From: Desulfobacterales bacterium HSG2
Lineage (GTDB): Bacteria; Desulfobacterota; Desulfobacteria; Desulfobacterales; 4be13
DNA length: 35,565 nt
NCBI GenBank assembly: GCA_030378035.1
Contig: JAUCGI010000045.1
Location: 1 to 35,565, forward strand
Direction: 5' to 3'
Every line of letters begins with the position of its first letter. The stretch's first letter is position 1. The notes under the pieces were generated by a model, which did not search any database, was not told the origin of the DNA, and saw only the letters and a program-made list of their open reading frames with translations. Both the position numbers and the translations under genes were made by a program. Shown here piece after piece: positions 8,717-16,952 of the stretch.

Positions 8717-9940
8717 ATCAAAAAAACAGAACTCTTAGCACCAGCAGGCAATTTTGAAAAGCTTGAAATCGCCATCCACTATGGCGCAGACGCGGTTTAT
8801 ATCGGGGGCAAGGATTTCAGTCTGAGGAATTTTTCCGGGAACTTCACCCCTGAGGAGATGCATCAGGCTGTCAGGTTCGCCCATGAACACGGCGTCAAAG
8901 TTTATGTGGCGTGTAACATCTATCCGAGAAATGATGAGCTGGAAGCGATTGCGGATTATATGGGAAAGTTGGGGGAAATCGCTCCGGATGCCGTGATCGT
9001 GGCTGATCCCGGGATATTCATGCTGGCGCGTGAAGTGATCCCTCAGATTCCGCTGCATGTCAGCACCCAGGCAAATATCACCCACTACAGAAGCGCTCTG
9101 TTCTGGGAGAATATCGGGGCAAAAAGAGTCAATGTTGCAAGGGAATTGTCTCTGAAAGAGATAAAAGAGATTGCCGAACAGAGTTCGGCAGAAATCGAAG
9201 CCTTTGTGCATGGCGCAATGTGCATCTCCTATTCAGGCCGATGTCTTCTGAGCAGCTTCATGGCAAAGCGGGACAGCAACCGGGGGATGTGCTGTCATCC
9301 GTGCAGATTCAGATACACCCTTATGGAAGCACTCCGCCCGGGCCAATACTATCCGATTATGGAAGACGACCGGGGGGCCTATATCTTCAACTCAAGGGAC
9401 CTCTGCATGATAGAACATATCCCTGAAATGATCGAATCCGGCATCCGCTCGCTTAAAATAGAAGGCCGCATGAAGGGAATCAACTATGTGGCGGCAACAG
9501 TCAAAGTTTACAGAGAAGCCATTGACGCGTATTATGCACATTCTGAAGCACACACAGTCAGAAAGGAATGGCTCGAAGAACTTGCAAAAATAAACTACAG
9601 GGAATATTGCACCGGTTTTTATCTCGGAGATCCGGACCAGCTCACCCTGAATTACAATAAAAGCAAATATGCCCCCGGACCGTACAGGATCGTCGGAAAA
9701 GTGATCGGAAAGACCGGCCCGAAAAGCGTCAGCGTTGATGTGCGAAACAAGTTCTTAAAAGGGGATGCCATTGAGATTCTGACAAAAAAAGGACCTGTGC
9801 AAACGGATAAAATCCTTGATATTGTTGATGAAGATGGGGAGTCCGTATCCTTTGCCCAGACGAACACCACAGTTGTTGTCACGCTTGAAAGTGAATGTTG
9901 TTCGGTGAATGATCTGATGCGGATCGGGGTTAAGGGTTAA
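8717..9940 (+). CDS. Peptidase U32 family protein (TrhP/RlhA/UbiU-type hydroxylase-like), apparent ATC start
   Basis: About 407 aa when read from the ATC at 8717. The family-typical opening (KKTELLAPAGNFEKLEIAI) begins there, 7 nt after AGAAAGGA. The next ATG, at 8858, would remove 47 conserved residues. The U32 signature EAFVHGAMCISYSGRCLLS is at ~164-182. Cysteines at ~169, 176, 192/193 and 196 (GMCCHPCRF) are candidate Fe-S ligands. LKIEGRMKGINYVAATVKVYREAI is the conserved central block. Well-studied relatives hydroxylate tRNA U34 (TrhP), 23S rRNA (RlhA) or ubiquinone intermediates (UbiU/V); the general layout is closest to TrhP/RlhA. The last residues (GVKG) and the stop are encoded by the TTAAGGG repeat. 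Confidence 0.9.
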   Translation: MKKTELLAPAGNFEKLEIAIHYGADAVYIGGKDFSLRNFSGNFTPEEMHQAVRFAHEHGVKVYVACNIYPRNDELEAIADYMGKLGEIAPDAVIVADPGIFMLAREVIPQIPLHVSTQANITHYRSALFWENIGAKRVNVARELSLKEIKEIAEQSSAEIEAFVHGAMCISYSGRCLLSSFMAKRDSNRGMCCHPCRFRYTLMEALRPGQYYPIMEDDRGAYIFNSRDLCMIEHIPEMIESGIRSLKIEGRMKGINYVAATVKVYREAIDAYYAHSEAHTVRKEWLEELAKINYREYCTGFYLGDPDQLTLNYNKSKYAPGPYRIVGKVIGKTGPKSVSVDVRNKFLKGDAIEILTKKGPVQTDKILDIVDEDGESVSFAQTNTTVVVTLESECCSVNDLMRIGVKG

Positions 9941-9959
9941 GGGTTGAGGGTTAAGGGTT
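9926..9959. repeat. TTAAGGG heptamer tract spanning two convergent stop codons
   Basis: Four imperfect TTAAGGG units. The stop of the U32 gene (9938-9940) and the stop of the DUF2284 gene (9958-9960 on the minus strand) both lie in it, leaving only 17 bp between the genes. The same heptamer recurs at 29.2 kb. Confidence 0.9.
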
Positions 9960-10551
9960 ATCCTATCAGGACCATCCCTGCCATCAATCCCATGGGGACA
10001 TCATCGGGATTGCTCTCTTTGGTGATTTTGCTTATCTGCCAGCCCAGCAGCCTGCTCAGTTCAAAAAAGTTGATTCCCAGACCGGACATGGACGGCTTTG
10101 CCAGATCCGGAAACCGGCAGTCTCCGTCCCGGGTCAGAACGCCGCATTTTTCGTATTCGCCACAGAAAAGCCGCTTGCAGGAGCCTGCCGCGAGTCCTTT
10201 TGCCTTTGCATAGCCGTCATTTATTGCAAACTTTTCGATGGCTGAGGCAGTTTCATGAACGAGTCTGCTCACCTCACGCCGTTCCTCGGAAAGAAGCACT
10301 TCTGTGGGGACATCGAACTTGAAAACCACGGCGTGCTTATACTGCTTTACATATTCCCTGAACTGTCCCGATTTCATCCCGTAAGGCGGGCAGTTGGCGG
10401 ATTGTCCGTATCCGTCACATTTCGGCTCTTCGCACAGTTTTGCAAGATGCGCCTCAATGGGAATTGCTTCTGCCGATATCGTATGAACATCGCTGACGCC
10501 GAGTTCAAAGGTTTTTTGAATGATTTTTTCTGTACCGTGTATTTTTACCAT
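9958..10551 (-). CDS. DUF2284 predicted metal-binding protein
   Basis: 197 aa; GAAAGG lies 6 nt before the ATG. Two cysteine clusters fit a metal or Fe-S site: C40/C45/C54 (LCEEPKCDGYGQSANCPP) and C125/C130/C136/C145 (SCKRLFCGEYEKC...C). This pattern is the hallmark of DUF2284, often described as a predicted metal-binding or corrinoid-linked protein in anaerobes. The biochemical role is not established. It is convergent with the U32 gene; no operon partner. Confidence 0.88.
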   Translation of the reverse strand: MVKIHGTEKIIQKTFELGVSDVHTISAEAIPIEAHLAKLCEEPKCDGYGQSANCPPYGMKSGQFREYVKQYKHAVVFKFDVPTEVLLSEERREVSRLVHETASAIEKFAINDGYAKAKGLAAGSCKRLFCGEYEKCGVLTRDGDCRFPDLAKPSMSGLGINFFELSRLLGWQISKITKESNPDDVPMGLMAGMVLIG

Positions 10552-10597
10552 GGTTGCCTTTCATTGCGTGAATTTCAGCCTCGTAACGAGTAGAATT

Positions 10598-10675
10598 GCC
10601 AATCAGAGGCCCGTAGGGCCGACATGTTTGTAGAATTCATGGATACCGCCAATCAGAGACCCGTAGGGCCGACAT
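10598..10675. repeat. Two 28-bp direct repeats (GCCAATCAGAGxCCCGTAGG...)
   Basis: 10598-10625 and 10648-10675 differ at one base, with a 50-bp period; the spacer repeats TAGAATT. The CCCGTAGGGCCGACAT core is palindromic (GGCCCGTAGGGCC). It lies at the start of an 874-bp gap (10552-11425) in which no gene is credible. Confidence 0.9.
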
Positions 10676-10955
10676 ATTTCTGTCTTTTTTGATATATTTT
10701 CTGAGTCAATAGTTCGGACATTTTTCATCATGACATCCGACTTTCCCCGTAAAACGGGAAAAACATACCGGAACAGCGCGTTTCCGGAATCCCCGGTTTG
10801 CAGGGCATTCCCGATAATATGCATGAAAATGTCCGAAGTGTTGCTGAGTATAACGTATTTTAAAAATCTCAAAAACCTTATATTCAAATATTTACCAAAT
10901 TTTTATGTATATTGTAAAGCGTTTTTTTTGAGTTTTTTGGTTCCGGGCCTGCAAG

Positions 10956-10984
10956 ACTTTCAAAGTTTCAAAAACTTTGAAAGT
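10956..10984. repeat. Perfect 13-bp hairpin in the 10.5-11.4 kb gap
   Basis: ACTTTCAAAGTTT and its complement are separated by three bases (CAA). No T-run follows on the plus strand; on the minus strand AAAACTCAAAAAAAACG follows further on, so terminator function is not clear. Surrounding DNA (10880-11120) is AT-rich and featureless. Confidence 0.8.
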
Positions 10985-11136
10985 GCCAAAATCTGAAAGC
11001 GGATATTACGATACCAATGAAAAAAATGAAGTGATCCGGAGTGCCAAACTGAAAATTTGGAACCTTGGACAATCTTTTGCATTGACAGATCCGTATTTTT
11101 ATTTTAAGTTGCTTTTAACTTGATGATTGATCTGAT

Positions 11137-11301
11137 CTGATTATAACGCCTTTTGGGAACGAGGTTGATTCCGGGTCAAAAACTTGTCCCTGACGTCTTT
11201 TATCAGGGATGATAAGAATCCTGCCGATTCTTATCATTTTTGACCGGAATGACAGGGCGGGGCCTCTGAAAACGAAGTTCCCCAAAAGGCGTTATAATCA
11301 G
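11137..11301. mobile_element. CTGATTATAACG MITE-like element, divergent interior
   Basis: 165 bp with perfect 21-bp terminal inverted repeats (11137-11157 and 11281-11301; CTGATTATAACGCCTTTTGG). Inside, CCGGGTCAAAAA pairs with TTTTTGACCGG and GATAAGAATC with GATTCTTATC, so the whole element folds. Unlike the other copies it has no AACTTG repeats. Flanks GATCTGAT and GATCCGAT might be an 8-bp target duplication with one change. No ORF. Confidence 0.85.
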
Positions 11302-11425
11302 GATCCGATCATAAGGCAATCCGCCGGCTGAAACGGAAAAACCGACGAAGGCGATCAGTGCCGGCTCATCGCGGCTTTCCGTTCTCAGAAGTATTTGAAT
11401 GATATAATTTGAAAAAGGAGAAAAA

Positions 11426-11803
11426 ATGGCAGCAGTAAAACTTTACAACAAAGAGGGCGATGACAAGGCGAAAAGAATCCAGGAGAGCATCGAAAAGCAG
11501 TTCGGTTTCCTGCCGGAAGTTTTTCAGGCAATGGGCAGCAACGGCGATTTTCTTGACTGTATGGTGAAACTTTCCGGAGCTGCGGGCAAGAATCTGGATC
11601 CGAAAACCAAAGAACTGATCGGCATTGCAGTCAGCGCGGTCAATGGCTGTGCCTATTGTCTCGAAGGTCACAGGGCCCTCGCGCTTAAAGCGGGCATAAC
11701 CGAAGAGGAGATTACCGGCGCTCTGGAAGTTGCGGCACAGACGAGTGCATTCAATGCTTTCAACAAGGCTATCTGCCTTAATCACGATATCAAGGCGTCC
11801 TAA
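11426..11803 (+). CDS. Carboxymuconolactone decarboxylase / AhpD-like protein
   Basis: 125 aa; AAAAAGGAG is ideally placed before the ATG. The AhpD-like motif GCAYCLEGH gives C75-x-x-C78 and H82, the redox-active dithiol and helper histidine of the alkylhydroperoxidase core. AVSAVNGC and the helical ITEEEITGALEVAA segment fit the family. Likely a small all-helical oligomeric disulfide reductase used in peroxide or thiol homeostasis; the CMD substrate pocket cannot be judged. It is monocistronic between a MITE-like element and a palindromic repeat. Confidence 0.9.
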   Translation: MAAVKLYNKEGDDKAKRIQESIEKQFGFLPEVFQAMGSNGDFLDCMVKLSGAAGKNLDPKTKELIGIAVSAVNGCAYCLEGHRALALKAGITEEEITGALEVAAQTSAFNAFNKAICLNHDIKAS

Positions 11804-11811
11804 TCCTAATC

Positions 11812-11958
11812 CGGAGTGCTAATCCGGAGTGCAAACCTAATCCGGAGTGCAAAGTTTACTTTGCAAGTGCCGTATTCGGAGGTTCCAAGAATTTTTGCAC
11901 TCCGGATACTTGCAAAGTAAACTTTGCACTCCGGACGGATGGATGGATGGATGGACGG
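11812..11958. repeat. TCCGGAGTGC repeats with perfect 28-bp inverted repeat, plus GGAT tetramers
   Basis: Arms 11841-11868 and 11908-11935 are perfectly complementary (TCCGGAGTGCAAAGTTTACT and onward), with a 39-nt loop. Two extra TCCGGAGTGC units precede the left arm. A GGATGGAT tract follows and runs up to the CobU start. TCCGGAGTGC pieces recur near 11036, 14612 and 17305. Confidence 0.9.
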
Positions 11959-11977
11959 ATGGAATTTGGAGCAAACT

Positions 11978-12508
11978 GTGAAAGAGAATATTTTTGTCAT
12001 TGGCGGATGCAGGAGCGGCAAAAGCCGCCATGCCCTTGAGATAGCAGAGCAGATTTCTGAAAATAACAGAATCTTTATCGCGACATGTGTGCCTTATGAC
12101 GAGGAGATGAGGGAGAGGGTGGCAAATCATCAGAAGGAAAGGGGGCCGACTTGGGCAACACTCGAAGCGCCGATCCTTTTACCGGGGGCGATCCTTGAAA
12201 ACAGCCGAAAGGCCGGGGTCATACTCGGAGACTGCCTGACGCTCTGGATTTCCAATCTTCTTCTGGACCCGAATGAATCGGAAAGGATTGACGGACACAT
12301 TTCAGAACTGACACAGTCGCTTGAAAGAGCAGAATGCCCGGTTATCCTGGTTTCAAATGAAGTCGGCGGGGGTATTGTTCCTGAGAATAAGCTGGCCAGA
12401 CGCTTCAGGGATGTTGTGGGAGCAGCCAATCAGACGGTCGCGGCATGTTCTGACAGGGTGATATGGATGGTGGCCGGCATTCCCGTGCCGATCAAACCAA
12501 TATCTTGA
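11978..12508 (+). CDS. cobU: CobU: adenosylcobinamide kinase / adenosylcobinamide-phosphate guanylyltransferase
   Basis: 176 aa from the GTG at 11978, chosen because TTGGAG lies six bases before it and the protein then starts right at the family core (KENIFVIGGCRSGKS). The longer frame from 11924 would translate the GGAT repeat. Walker A GGCRSGKS is at 9-16. VANHQKERG holds H51, the candidate guanylylated histidine. LGDCLTLWISNLL and VSNEVGGGIVPENKLAR are diagnostic. It phosphorylates adenosylcobinamide and transfers GMP in nucleotide-loop assembly of cobalamin. No other cobalamin gene is adjacent and no B12 riboswitch is seen. The C-terminus (PIKPIS) abuts a repeat, so the final residues may be altered. 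Confidence 0.93.
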   Translation: MKENIFVIGGCRSGKSRHALEIAEQISENNRIFIATCVPYDEEMRERVANHQKERGPTWATLEAPILLPGAILENSRKAGVILGDCLTLWISNLLLDPNESERIDGHISELTQSLERAECPVILVSNEVGGGIVPENKLARRFRDVVGAANQTVAACSDRVIWMVAGIPVPIKPIS

Positions 12509-12784
12509 TCTTTGTCTTGCTCTTGCTCTTTATCTTGCTCTTTTATCCTGCTCTTTTATCCTGCTCTTTATCTTGCTCTTTATCTTGCTCTTTATCTTGC
12601 TCTTTATCTTGCTCTTTATCTTTATCTTGCTCTTAATCGGATGGACGCGGTAGCAAGATAAAGATAAAGAGCAAGAGCAAGAGCAAGAGCAAGATAAAGA
12701 GCAAGAGCAAGAGAAAGAGAAAGAGAAAGAGAAAGAGCAAGAGAAAGAGCAAGAGAAAGAGAAAGATTAAGAGAAAGATTAAGA
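12509..12784. repeat. CTTGCTCTTTAT / ATAAAGAGCAAG foldback repeat
   Basis: Left arm ~12509-12635 is made of CTTGCT and CTTTAT hexamers. A ~15-base unique loop (AATCGGATGGACGCGG) separates it from right arm ~12651-12784, made of the complementary GAGCAA/GATAAA/GAGAAA hexamers. The stop codon of the minus-strand neighbour (12779-12781) lies inside the right arm. The same unit types return at 31.3 kb. Confidence 0.95.
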
Positions 12785-14434
12785 GGAAGAGAGTATCTTT
12801 TCCAAAATAACCCGCGTTATCATATAAGTGGACGGGATCCCCTCCGTCCCCATACTTCCCGAAGCGAGCGTCTGCCCGCTCATCAGCGGGTTATCAGATG
12901 CGTAGTAGGCATATCGGACTTTCACATTTCCTGAGATATGTTCCCTGATAATGGCGGCGTTTATGGCCCGCTGATAGTGGCCCCCTTCCATTTCCAGGCC
13001 CACCGCTTTCCAACTGGTGGTCTGAAATCTTCTGAGCACATCTCTGTTCTGAAGTGATGTGCCGAGCACTGTCACGATCACCCCTTCATAAACATCTGTG
13101 TCAAAATCCTCCTTTTTCAAATCATTATGGACAATATAATTATGCGGCGTTCCCTCGAGAACATGCGCGGAGGCAAGCATGATATCACCCTTTTTGCCGG
13201 GCAGGATGCCGGCTTTGCCCATGACGGATATGGATTCGATATTAAATTTCAGCAAGGAATCTTCCGTCTCAAACGGCCCCAAAAGCTCATCCATCACTTC
13301 AAACGCCTGGGTCCCGAAAGCATAGTCCATTACCAGAATCACCGGCGGCTTTTCAGATTCCGGGACCGACATTTCCACCCCGAGTTCGGGATGAAAAGAG
13401 ACAGATTTCAGCAAAGCTGTGTCAATGACCTGACAGTCAATATGGGCACCGGATTTGTCAGGAATTTCATATAACCCGTATTCTTTGGCATAGGCCTTCA
13501 CTTCATCTGTTCTGTCACGGATCATAAGGAAAAAATCCTCACAGGTGACCTCCTGATCACAGGCACCCGAGGCGTACCCGTACAATGTGTTCATGACACT
13601 GTGCATGTTCGCGCTGATAATGTGGATCGGGCGGTCCTGCAATCCGAGGCCACACAGTTTTTCCTTTATTGCAACGGCCCATTTCTGAGCATATCTGTGA
13701 TGCCCTATCATGTCTCTCAGGGAAGGGGTGAAATAAATCAGAAGCTCATTTTCCTTTGAAGTCTCTTCTTCCTGCATCCGTTTCCCGAGGCTGTGAATAA
13801 TTTGGAAAAGCCCCCTGTTGCTGTTCGCCTCCTTTCTGTTTTTTTCAAGGTATGCATACGTTTCCTTGGTTTCCTGATAAGTCCTTCCCAGAATGATACT
13901 CAGATTCCAAATAGCCCGGTCCAGCTCGCTGCCGTCTAATTCCTGGTGATTGGTTACCGTCTTTTCAAGATCATCCCACTCCCTGACTCTCATCTGGTTT
14001 CTTATTTTTTTTGCCTCTATGACAAGAAAGGTTATATGTGTTAAAATATCGTAGATCTCACTCAGCCCTCTTGTAATGACAAAACAGATATCTTTGTCAC
14101 TTACACGGTAAGAGGTTCTTCTTCGCCTGAGCGGTTCAATTTTTTCAAATGAAGTATCTTCCAGATATTCCTGAGCGGTCAGAACAATTCGGGAACATTC
14201 TTCAATTCCCCGCGGGAGCCTGTCTATCACATATTCCAATCCTTTCAGCTCCGTGGTTCTCGGATCATTCATGGTCCCGTATATTTCAGGACTCAGCATT
14301 CTCAAAGCGTCCTTAAGTGTCTGACCGGACTGTCCGGATGGTTTGTAATACCCCCTTAATGCAAGGGCATCTGCCATGGTCTGAAATATCTTGATAGCAT
14401 TTCTTGATTTCTGGGCTTTGGTTAATTCCTGCAT
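12779..14434 (-). CDS. Conserved hypothetical with nucleoside-phosphorylase-like C-terminal half
   Basis: 551 aa from the ATG at 14434 (AAGGA about 10 nt upstream; a TTG at 14455 would add seven residues). Residues ~1-280 are helical and unrecognised (possibly the DUF6909 group). The C-terminal half resembles the PNP/UDP-phosphorylase fold: ISVMGKAGILPGKKGDIMLAS, HNYIVHNDL, and VGLEMEGGHYQRAINAA, the latter very like the catalytic 'MEME' segment of MTA/SAH nucleosidases and UDP phosphorylases. A late YYASDNPL segment may supply an acidic residue. A nucleoside- or nucleotide-processing enzyme is plausible; the substrate is not known. The C-terminus (LSSS) is encoded by the foldback repeat. Confidence 0.75.
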   Translation of the reverse strand: MQELTKAQKSRNAIKIFQTMADALALRGYYKPSGQSGQTLKDALRMLSPEIYGTMNDPRTTELKGLEYVIDRLPRGIEECSRIVLTAQEYLEDTSFEKIEPLRRRRTSYRVSDKDICFVITRGLSEIYDILTHITFLVIEAKKIRNQMRVREWDDLEKTVTNHQELDGSELDRAIWNLSIILGRTYQETKETYAYLEKNRKEANSNRGLFQIIHSLGKRMQEEETSKENELLIYFTPSLRDMIGHHRYAQKWAVAIKEKLCGLGLQDRPIHIISANMHSVMNTLYGYASGACDQEVTCEDFFLMIRDRTDEVKAYAKEYGLYEIPDKSGAHIDCQVIDTALLKSVSFHPELGVEMSVPESEKPPVILVMDYAFGTQAFEVMDELLGPFETEDSLLKFNIESISVMGKAGILPGKKGDIMLASAHVLEGTPHNYIVHNDLKKEDFDTDVYEGVIVTVLGTSLQNRDVLRRFQTTSWKAVGLEMEGGHYQRAINAAIIREHISGNVKVRYAYYASDNPLMSGQTLASGSMGTEGIPSTYMITRVILEKILSSS

Positions 14435-14645
14435 GGCAAGTTTTTCCTTTTCCAAATTTATGTCAATACATCCTTTATTTAAAACCTAACTCATTTCTTC
14501 TTTCTTGACAAGTTGACAAGTCCGATTTTTCCATTATATGAATGTGACAGATATGTGGTATTCAGGACATATATCCCAAATGCTCTCGGTACAGGTCGAA
14601 TCGAAAAAACAAATCCGGAGTGCAAGGAACCTTGCTTTTTGTTTT

Positions 14646-14816
14646 CTGATTATAACGGATTTAGGGAGCCCTGTGAACTTAAACTTAAACTTAAACTTGA
14701 ACTTGAACTTGAACTTGAACTTATACCTGAAGTTGCCCTAAATGAATGTTCAAGTTCACGTTCATGTTCAAGTTCAAGGGCATGTTCACAGGGATCCCCA
14801 AATCCGTTATAATCAG
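14646..14816. mobile_element. CTGATTATAACG MITE-like element with AACTTG interior
   Basis: 171 bp. The termini CTGATTATAACGGATTTAGG and their complement are followed inward by CCCTGTGAAC / GTTCACAGGG, an inverted repeat of about 33 bp with small gaps. Inside are AAACTT/GAACTT hexamers on the left and AAGTTC hexamers on the right around a short centre (CCTAAATGAATG). There is no coding capacity, so movement would depend on a transposase elsewhere. Confidence 0.9.
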
Positions 14817-14890
14817 GACATTTTTCATCAGTCCAGGTGTGTCCCATGTCATTCCGGTCAAAATGAAACGCGGACATTTTCTGCTTGGGC

Positions 14891-15035
14891 GGTGATTCCG
14901 GTCAGAACTGAAAAAATGTTCAGTTCTGACAGGTGCGGTCTTGATCTTCGCTCGGCTCCCGCGGGATTGACAAATTCGGCGGCAACCTGGATATGTCAAT
15001 CCAAGCCGGGCGGAGTAGCCCAAACAAAGATCAAG
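14891..15035. repeat. Composite hairpin/REP-like unit, copy 1
   Basis: Begins GATTCCGGTC, then a 12-bp hairpin (14901-14912 with 14919-14930). A larger foldback follows: CTTGATCTT (14940) pairs with AAGATCAAG (15027), and GGATTGACA with TGTCAATCC inside. The order is the same as in copy 2 at 15286-15458. The 1.3-kb gap 14456-15733 holds this pair, two MITE-like elements and otherwise only low-complexity or AT-rich DNA (15050-15280); no gene is supported. Confidence 0.8.
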
Positions 15036-15285
15036 GTGGGACACCCAAAATTTTTAAATAAATGGGCCTGTCAATTAAAATGACATACCTGTCGGAGGTG
15101 ACATGTTAAAAAAAGGTCATATCAGAATTATAAACTCTGTCGGTTTGATTGGTCCCAAATAGTTCTTGACTTTCTATTCAAATTTATTTATTTTTGCTCA
15201 TTATGGCAGGGGATTAAATGGCAGTAATCGGCACTTTTTCCTGTCGGTTATAAGTACCGGCCATAAGTTTTCAGGTATCCCTGTC

Positions 15286-15458
15286 AGCGGATTCCGGGTC
15301 GGAGCTGAAAAAAAAGTCCCTTTTTTTCAGTTCCGCCCGGAAGTCCTTGATTTTCGATTCGGCCAGCCGCAACACTCTGCTCCCTCCGGATTGGCAAATC
15401 CGGCGGGCTTGGATTTGCCAATCCAAGCCGAGCGAAGCGGCCCAAACGAAGATCATGG
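15286..15458. repeat. Composite hairpin/REP-like unit, copy 2
   Basis: Same order as copy 1: GATTCCGGGTC, a hairpin CTGAAAAAAA / TTTTTTTCAG, then CCTTGATTTTCG pairing with CGAAGATCATGG around GGATTGGCAAATCC and GGATTTGCCAATCC palindromes. The palindromic core is the one seen in the REP-like units at 2.5 and 8.5 kb. Confidence 0.8.
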
Positions 15459-15547
15459 CCCGCCGGGAATGACATGGTTGCTTTTAACAGAAATCCCGGA
15501 AAACTTTTGGCCAGCTACTTACGGACTTCAAAAGTATAAAAAAACAT

Positions 15548-15694
15548 CTGATTATAACGGATTTAGGGGGGTTCTCTTGAACTTGAACTTGAACTTATAC
15601 TTGAACCTGAACTTATATCTGAACCCGAACTTGCCCGTTCAAGTTCACGTTCACGGGCATGTTCACAGGTCTCCCCTAAATTCGTTATAATCAG
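15548..15694. mobile_element. CTGATTATAACG MITE-like element with AACTTG interior
   Basis: 147 bp. The left terminus CTGATTATAACGGATTTAGG and right terminus CCTAAATTCGTTATAATCAG (one difference) enclose GAACTT and AAGTTC hexamers, as in the 14646 element. It ends 40 bp before the TnpB relic. Confidence 0.9.
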
Positions 15695-15733
15695 AAAAAC
15701 ACCACAATTAAAGATGATCCAGAAAAAAGAGAA

Positions 15734-15966
15734 ATGAACATAAGTTTGGCACATGAAATTGAATTAAACCCCAATAATGTTCAAACTGGCTATTTTGCAA
15801 GAGCCTGCGGTGTGTCAGGATTTACATGGAACCGGGGGCCTTGCCGAATGGAAACGGCAGTACCAGGCTTGTCAGTGAATTTGATGTTATCGGGATTGAA
15901 TGCCTTAACGTCAGTGGCATGGCAAAGAATCGTAAACTGGCCCGATCAGTTTTGGATATGAGTAAG
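15734..15966 (+). pseudogene. IS605/IS200-type TnpB relic (internally deleted, frameshifted)
   Basis: The N-terminus MNISLAHEIELNPNNVQTGY and CGVSGFTWN match the TnpB opening (HKIxLxPNxxQ...ACGVxRFxWN). A one-base insertion near 15833-15840 shifts frame, after which LAEWKRQYQACQ (usual ALAEWKRQYE) is readable. The sequence then jumps to IGIECLNVSGMAKNRKLARS, the TnpB segment around the RuvC motif (IEDLNV.GM.KNRKLA). Everything between and after is gone. This last piece is in frame with the downstream DHH gene, so gene callers will extend that protein wrongly. Confidence 0.85.
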
Positions 15967-15984
15967 AAGAAAGGAACAGTTTTT

Positions 15985-16911
15985 ATGCGCTTAATAACAA
16001 GAGCCGATTTTGATGGTCTTGCATGTGCAGTCCTGCTGGTGGAAGCCGGAATTGTCGATGAGTACAAGTTTGTGCATCCGAAGGATGTCCAGGATGGCAA
16101 GATCAAAGTTACCGAAAACGATGTCATTGCAAACATCCCTTATGTCCCGGGGTGCGGACTCTGGTTTGACCACCACTCCAGTGAAAAAAAACGGATGAAA
16201 TTGGAGAATCAGTTCAGCTTCAAGGGAAAGAGCTCTCTTTTACCGAGCTGCGCCAGGGTGATATACGATTACTACGGCGGAGCAGAAAAGTTCTCCAAGT
16301 TTGATGAAAGCGGCCTTATGCCGGCTGTTGACAAGTTCGACAGCGCACAGTTGGACGCCGGTGAGATTGAATATCCCACAGACTGGATAGCGCTTTCCTT
16401 TATGATGGACCCGCGCACCGGACTTGGCCGATATAAAGGCTACCGACTCTCCGAGAGAGAATTTGTGGAAAATATGATTCAGTACTGCCGTTCCATGACC
16501 ATCCATGAGATTTTGGCAATCCCGGATGTCCAGGAACGGATGACACGCTATTTCAAGCAGGAAAAACATTATGAGCAGATGGTCAGAGAGAACAGCACCA
16601 TTGACGGAAATGTGATCATCATTGACCTTCATGATGTGGAAAACATCCTACCGGGAAACCGGTTCAAGGAATATATCATATTTCCCGAACAGAATATTTC
16701 CGTCAGAATTATGTGGGGGCTTAATAAGCAGAATATGGTGTTCACCTGCGGGCACAGTGTCATCAACCGGACTTCAAATACCGATGTCGGCTTACTGATG
16801 CTGAAATACGGCGGCGGCGGTCACAGAGCCGTCGGATCATGTCAGATTCCGATAGGAGAATGGGAACGGGTCGGGGATGAAATTATAGAACAAATGAAGG
16901 CGGATGGCTGA
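15985..16911 (+). CDS. DHH-family phosphoesterase
   Basis: 308 aa from the ATG at 15985, which AAAGGA precedes by nine bases and which gives the standard opening MRLITRADFDG. The frame is open back to 15826, but that extension encodes TnpB debris. D8/D10 lie in ADFDG, the DHH motif FDHH is at 61-64, VDKFDS at 116-120 supplies another metal-binding Asp, and the C-terminal DHHA1-type GGGGHRAVGSC binds substrate. Relatives are annotated as exopolyphosphatases or cleave small phosphoester or short oligonucleotide substrates with Mn2+. The specific substrate is undetermined. A hairpin terminator follows. Confidence 0.88.
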   Translation: MRLITRADFDGLACAVLLVEAGIVDEYKFVHPKDVQDGKIKVTENDVIANIPYVPGCGLWFDHHSSEKKRMKLENQFSFKGKSSLLPSCARVIYDYYGGAEKFSKFDESGLMPAVDKFDSAQLDAGEIEYPTDWIALSFMMDPRTGLGRYKGYRLSEREFVENMIQYCRSMTIHEILAIPDVQERMTRYFKQEKHYEQMVRENSTIDGNVIIIDLHDVENILPGNRFKEYIIFPEQNISVRIMWGLNKQNMVFTCGHSVINRTSNTDVGLLMLKYGGGGHRAVGSCQIPIGEWERVGDEIIEQMKADG

Positions 16912-16923
16912 TCCGGAGGAGGA

Positions 16924-16952
16924 GTGCTGAAATGAAATTTTAGCACATTTTT
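16924..16952 (+). terminator. Intrinsic terminator after the DHH gene
   Basis: GTGCTGAAAT pairs with ATTTTAGCAC (one G-T wobble) around a GAA loop, followed by ATTTTTT. It lies 13 bp past the stop codon. The rest of the 436-bp gap to the PQQ gene contains a second hairpin, a MITE-like fragment and a promoter. Confidence 0.75.

Noticed and set aside
9926-9959. Telomere-like TTAAGGG repeats
   Set aside because: The unit is internal, flanked by genes on both sides, and only one of many different spacer units; no sign of a replicon end.
11804-11977. Cobalamin riboswitch upstream of cobU
   Set aside because: The region is filled by the TCCGGAGTGC palindrome and GGAT repeats; no B12-box-like conserved sequence is seen.
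14513-15690. Several 60-170-codon frames in the 14.5-15.7 kb gap
   Set aside because: They cross MITE-like and REP-like elements, have Leu-Asn or Val-His repeat translations, and lack RBS and homology.
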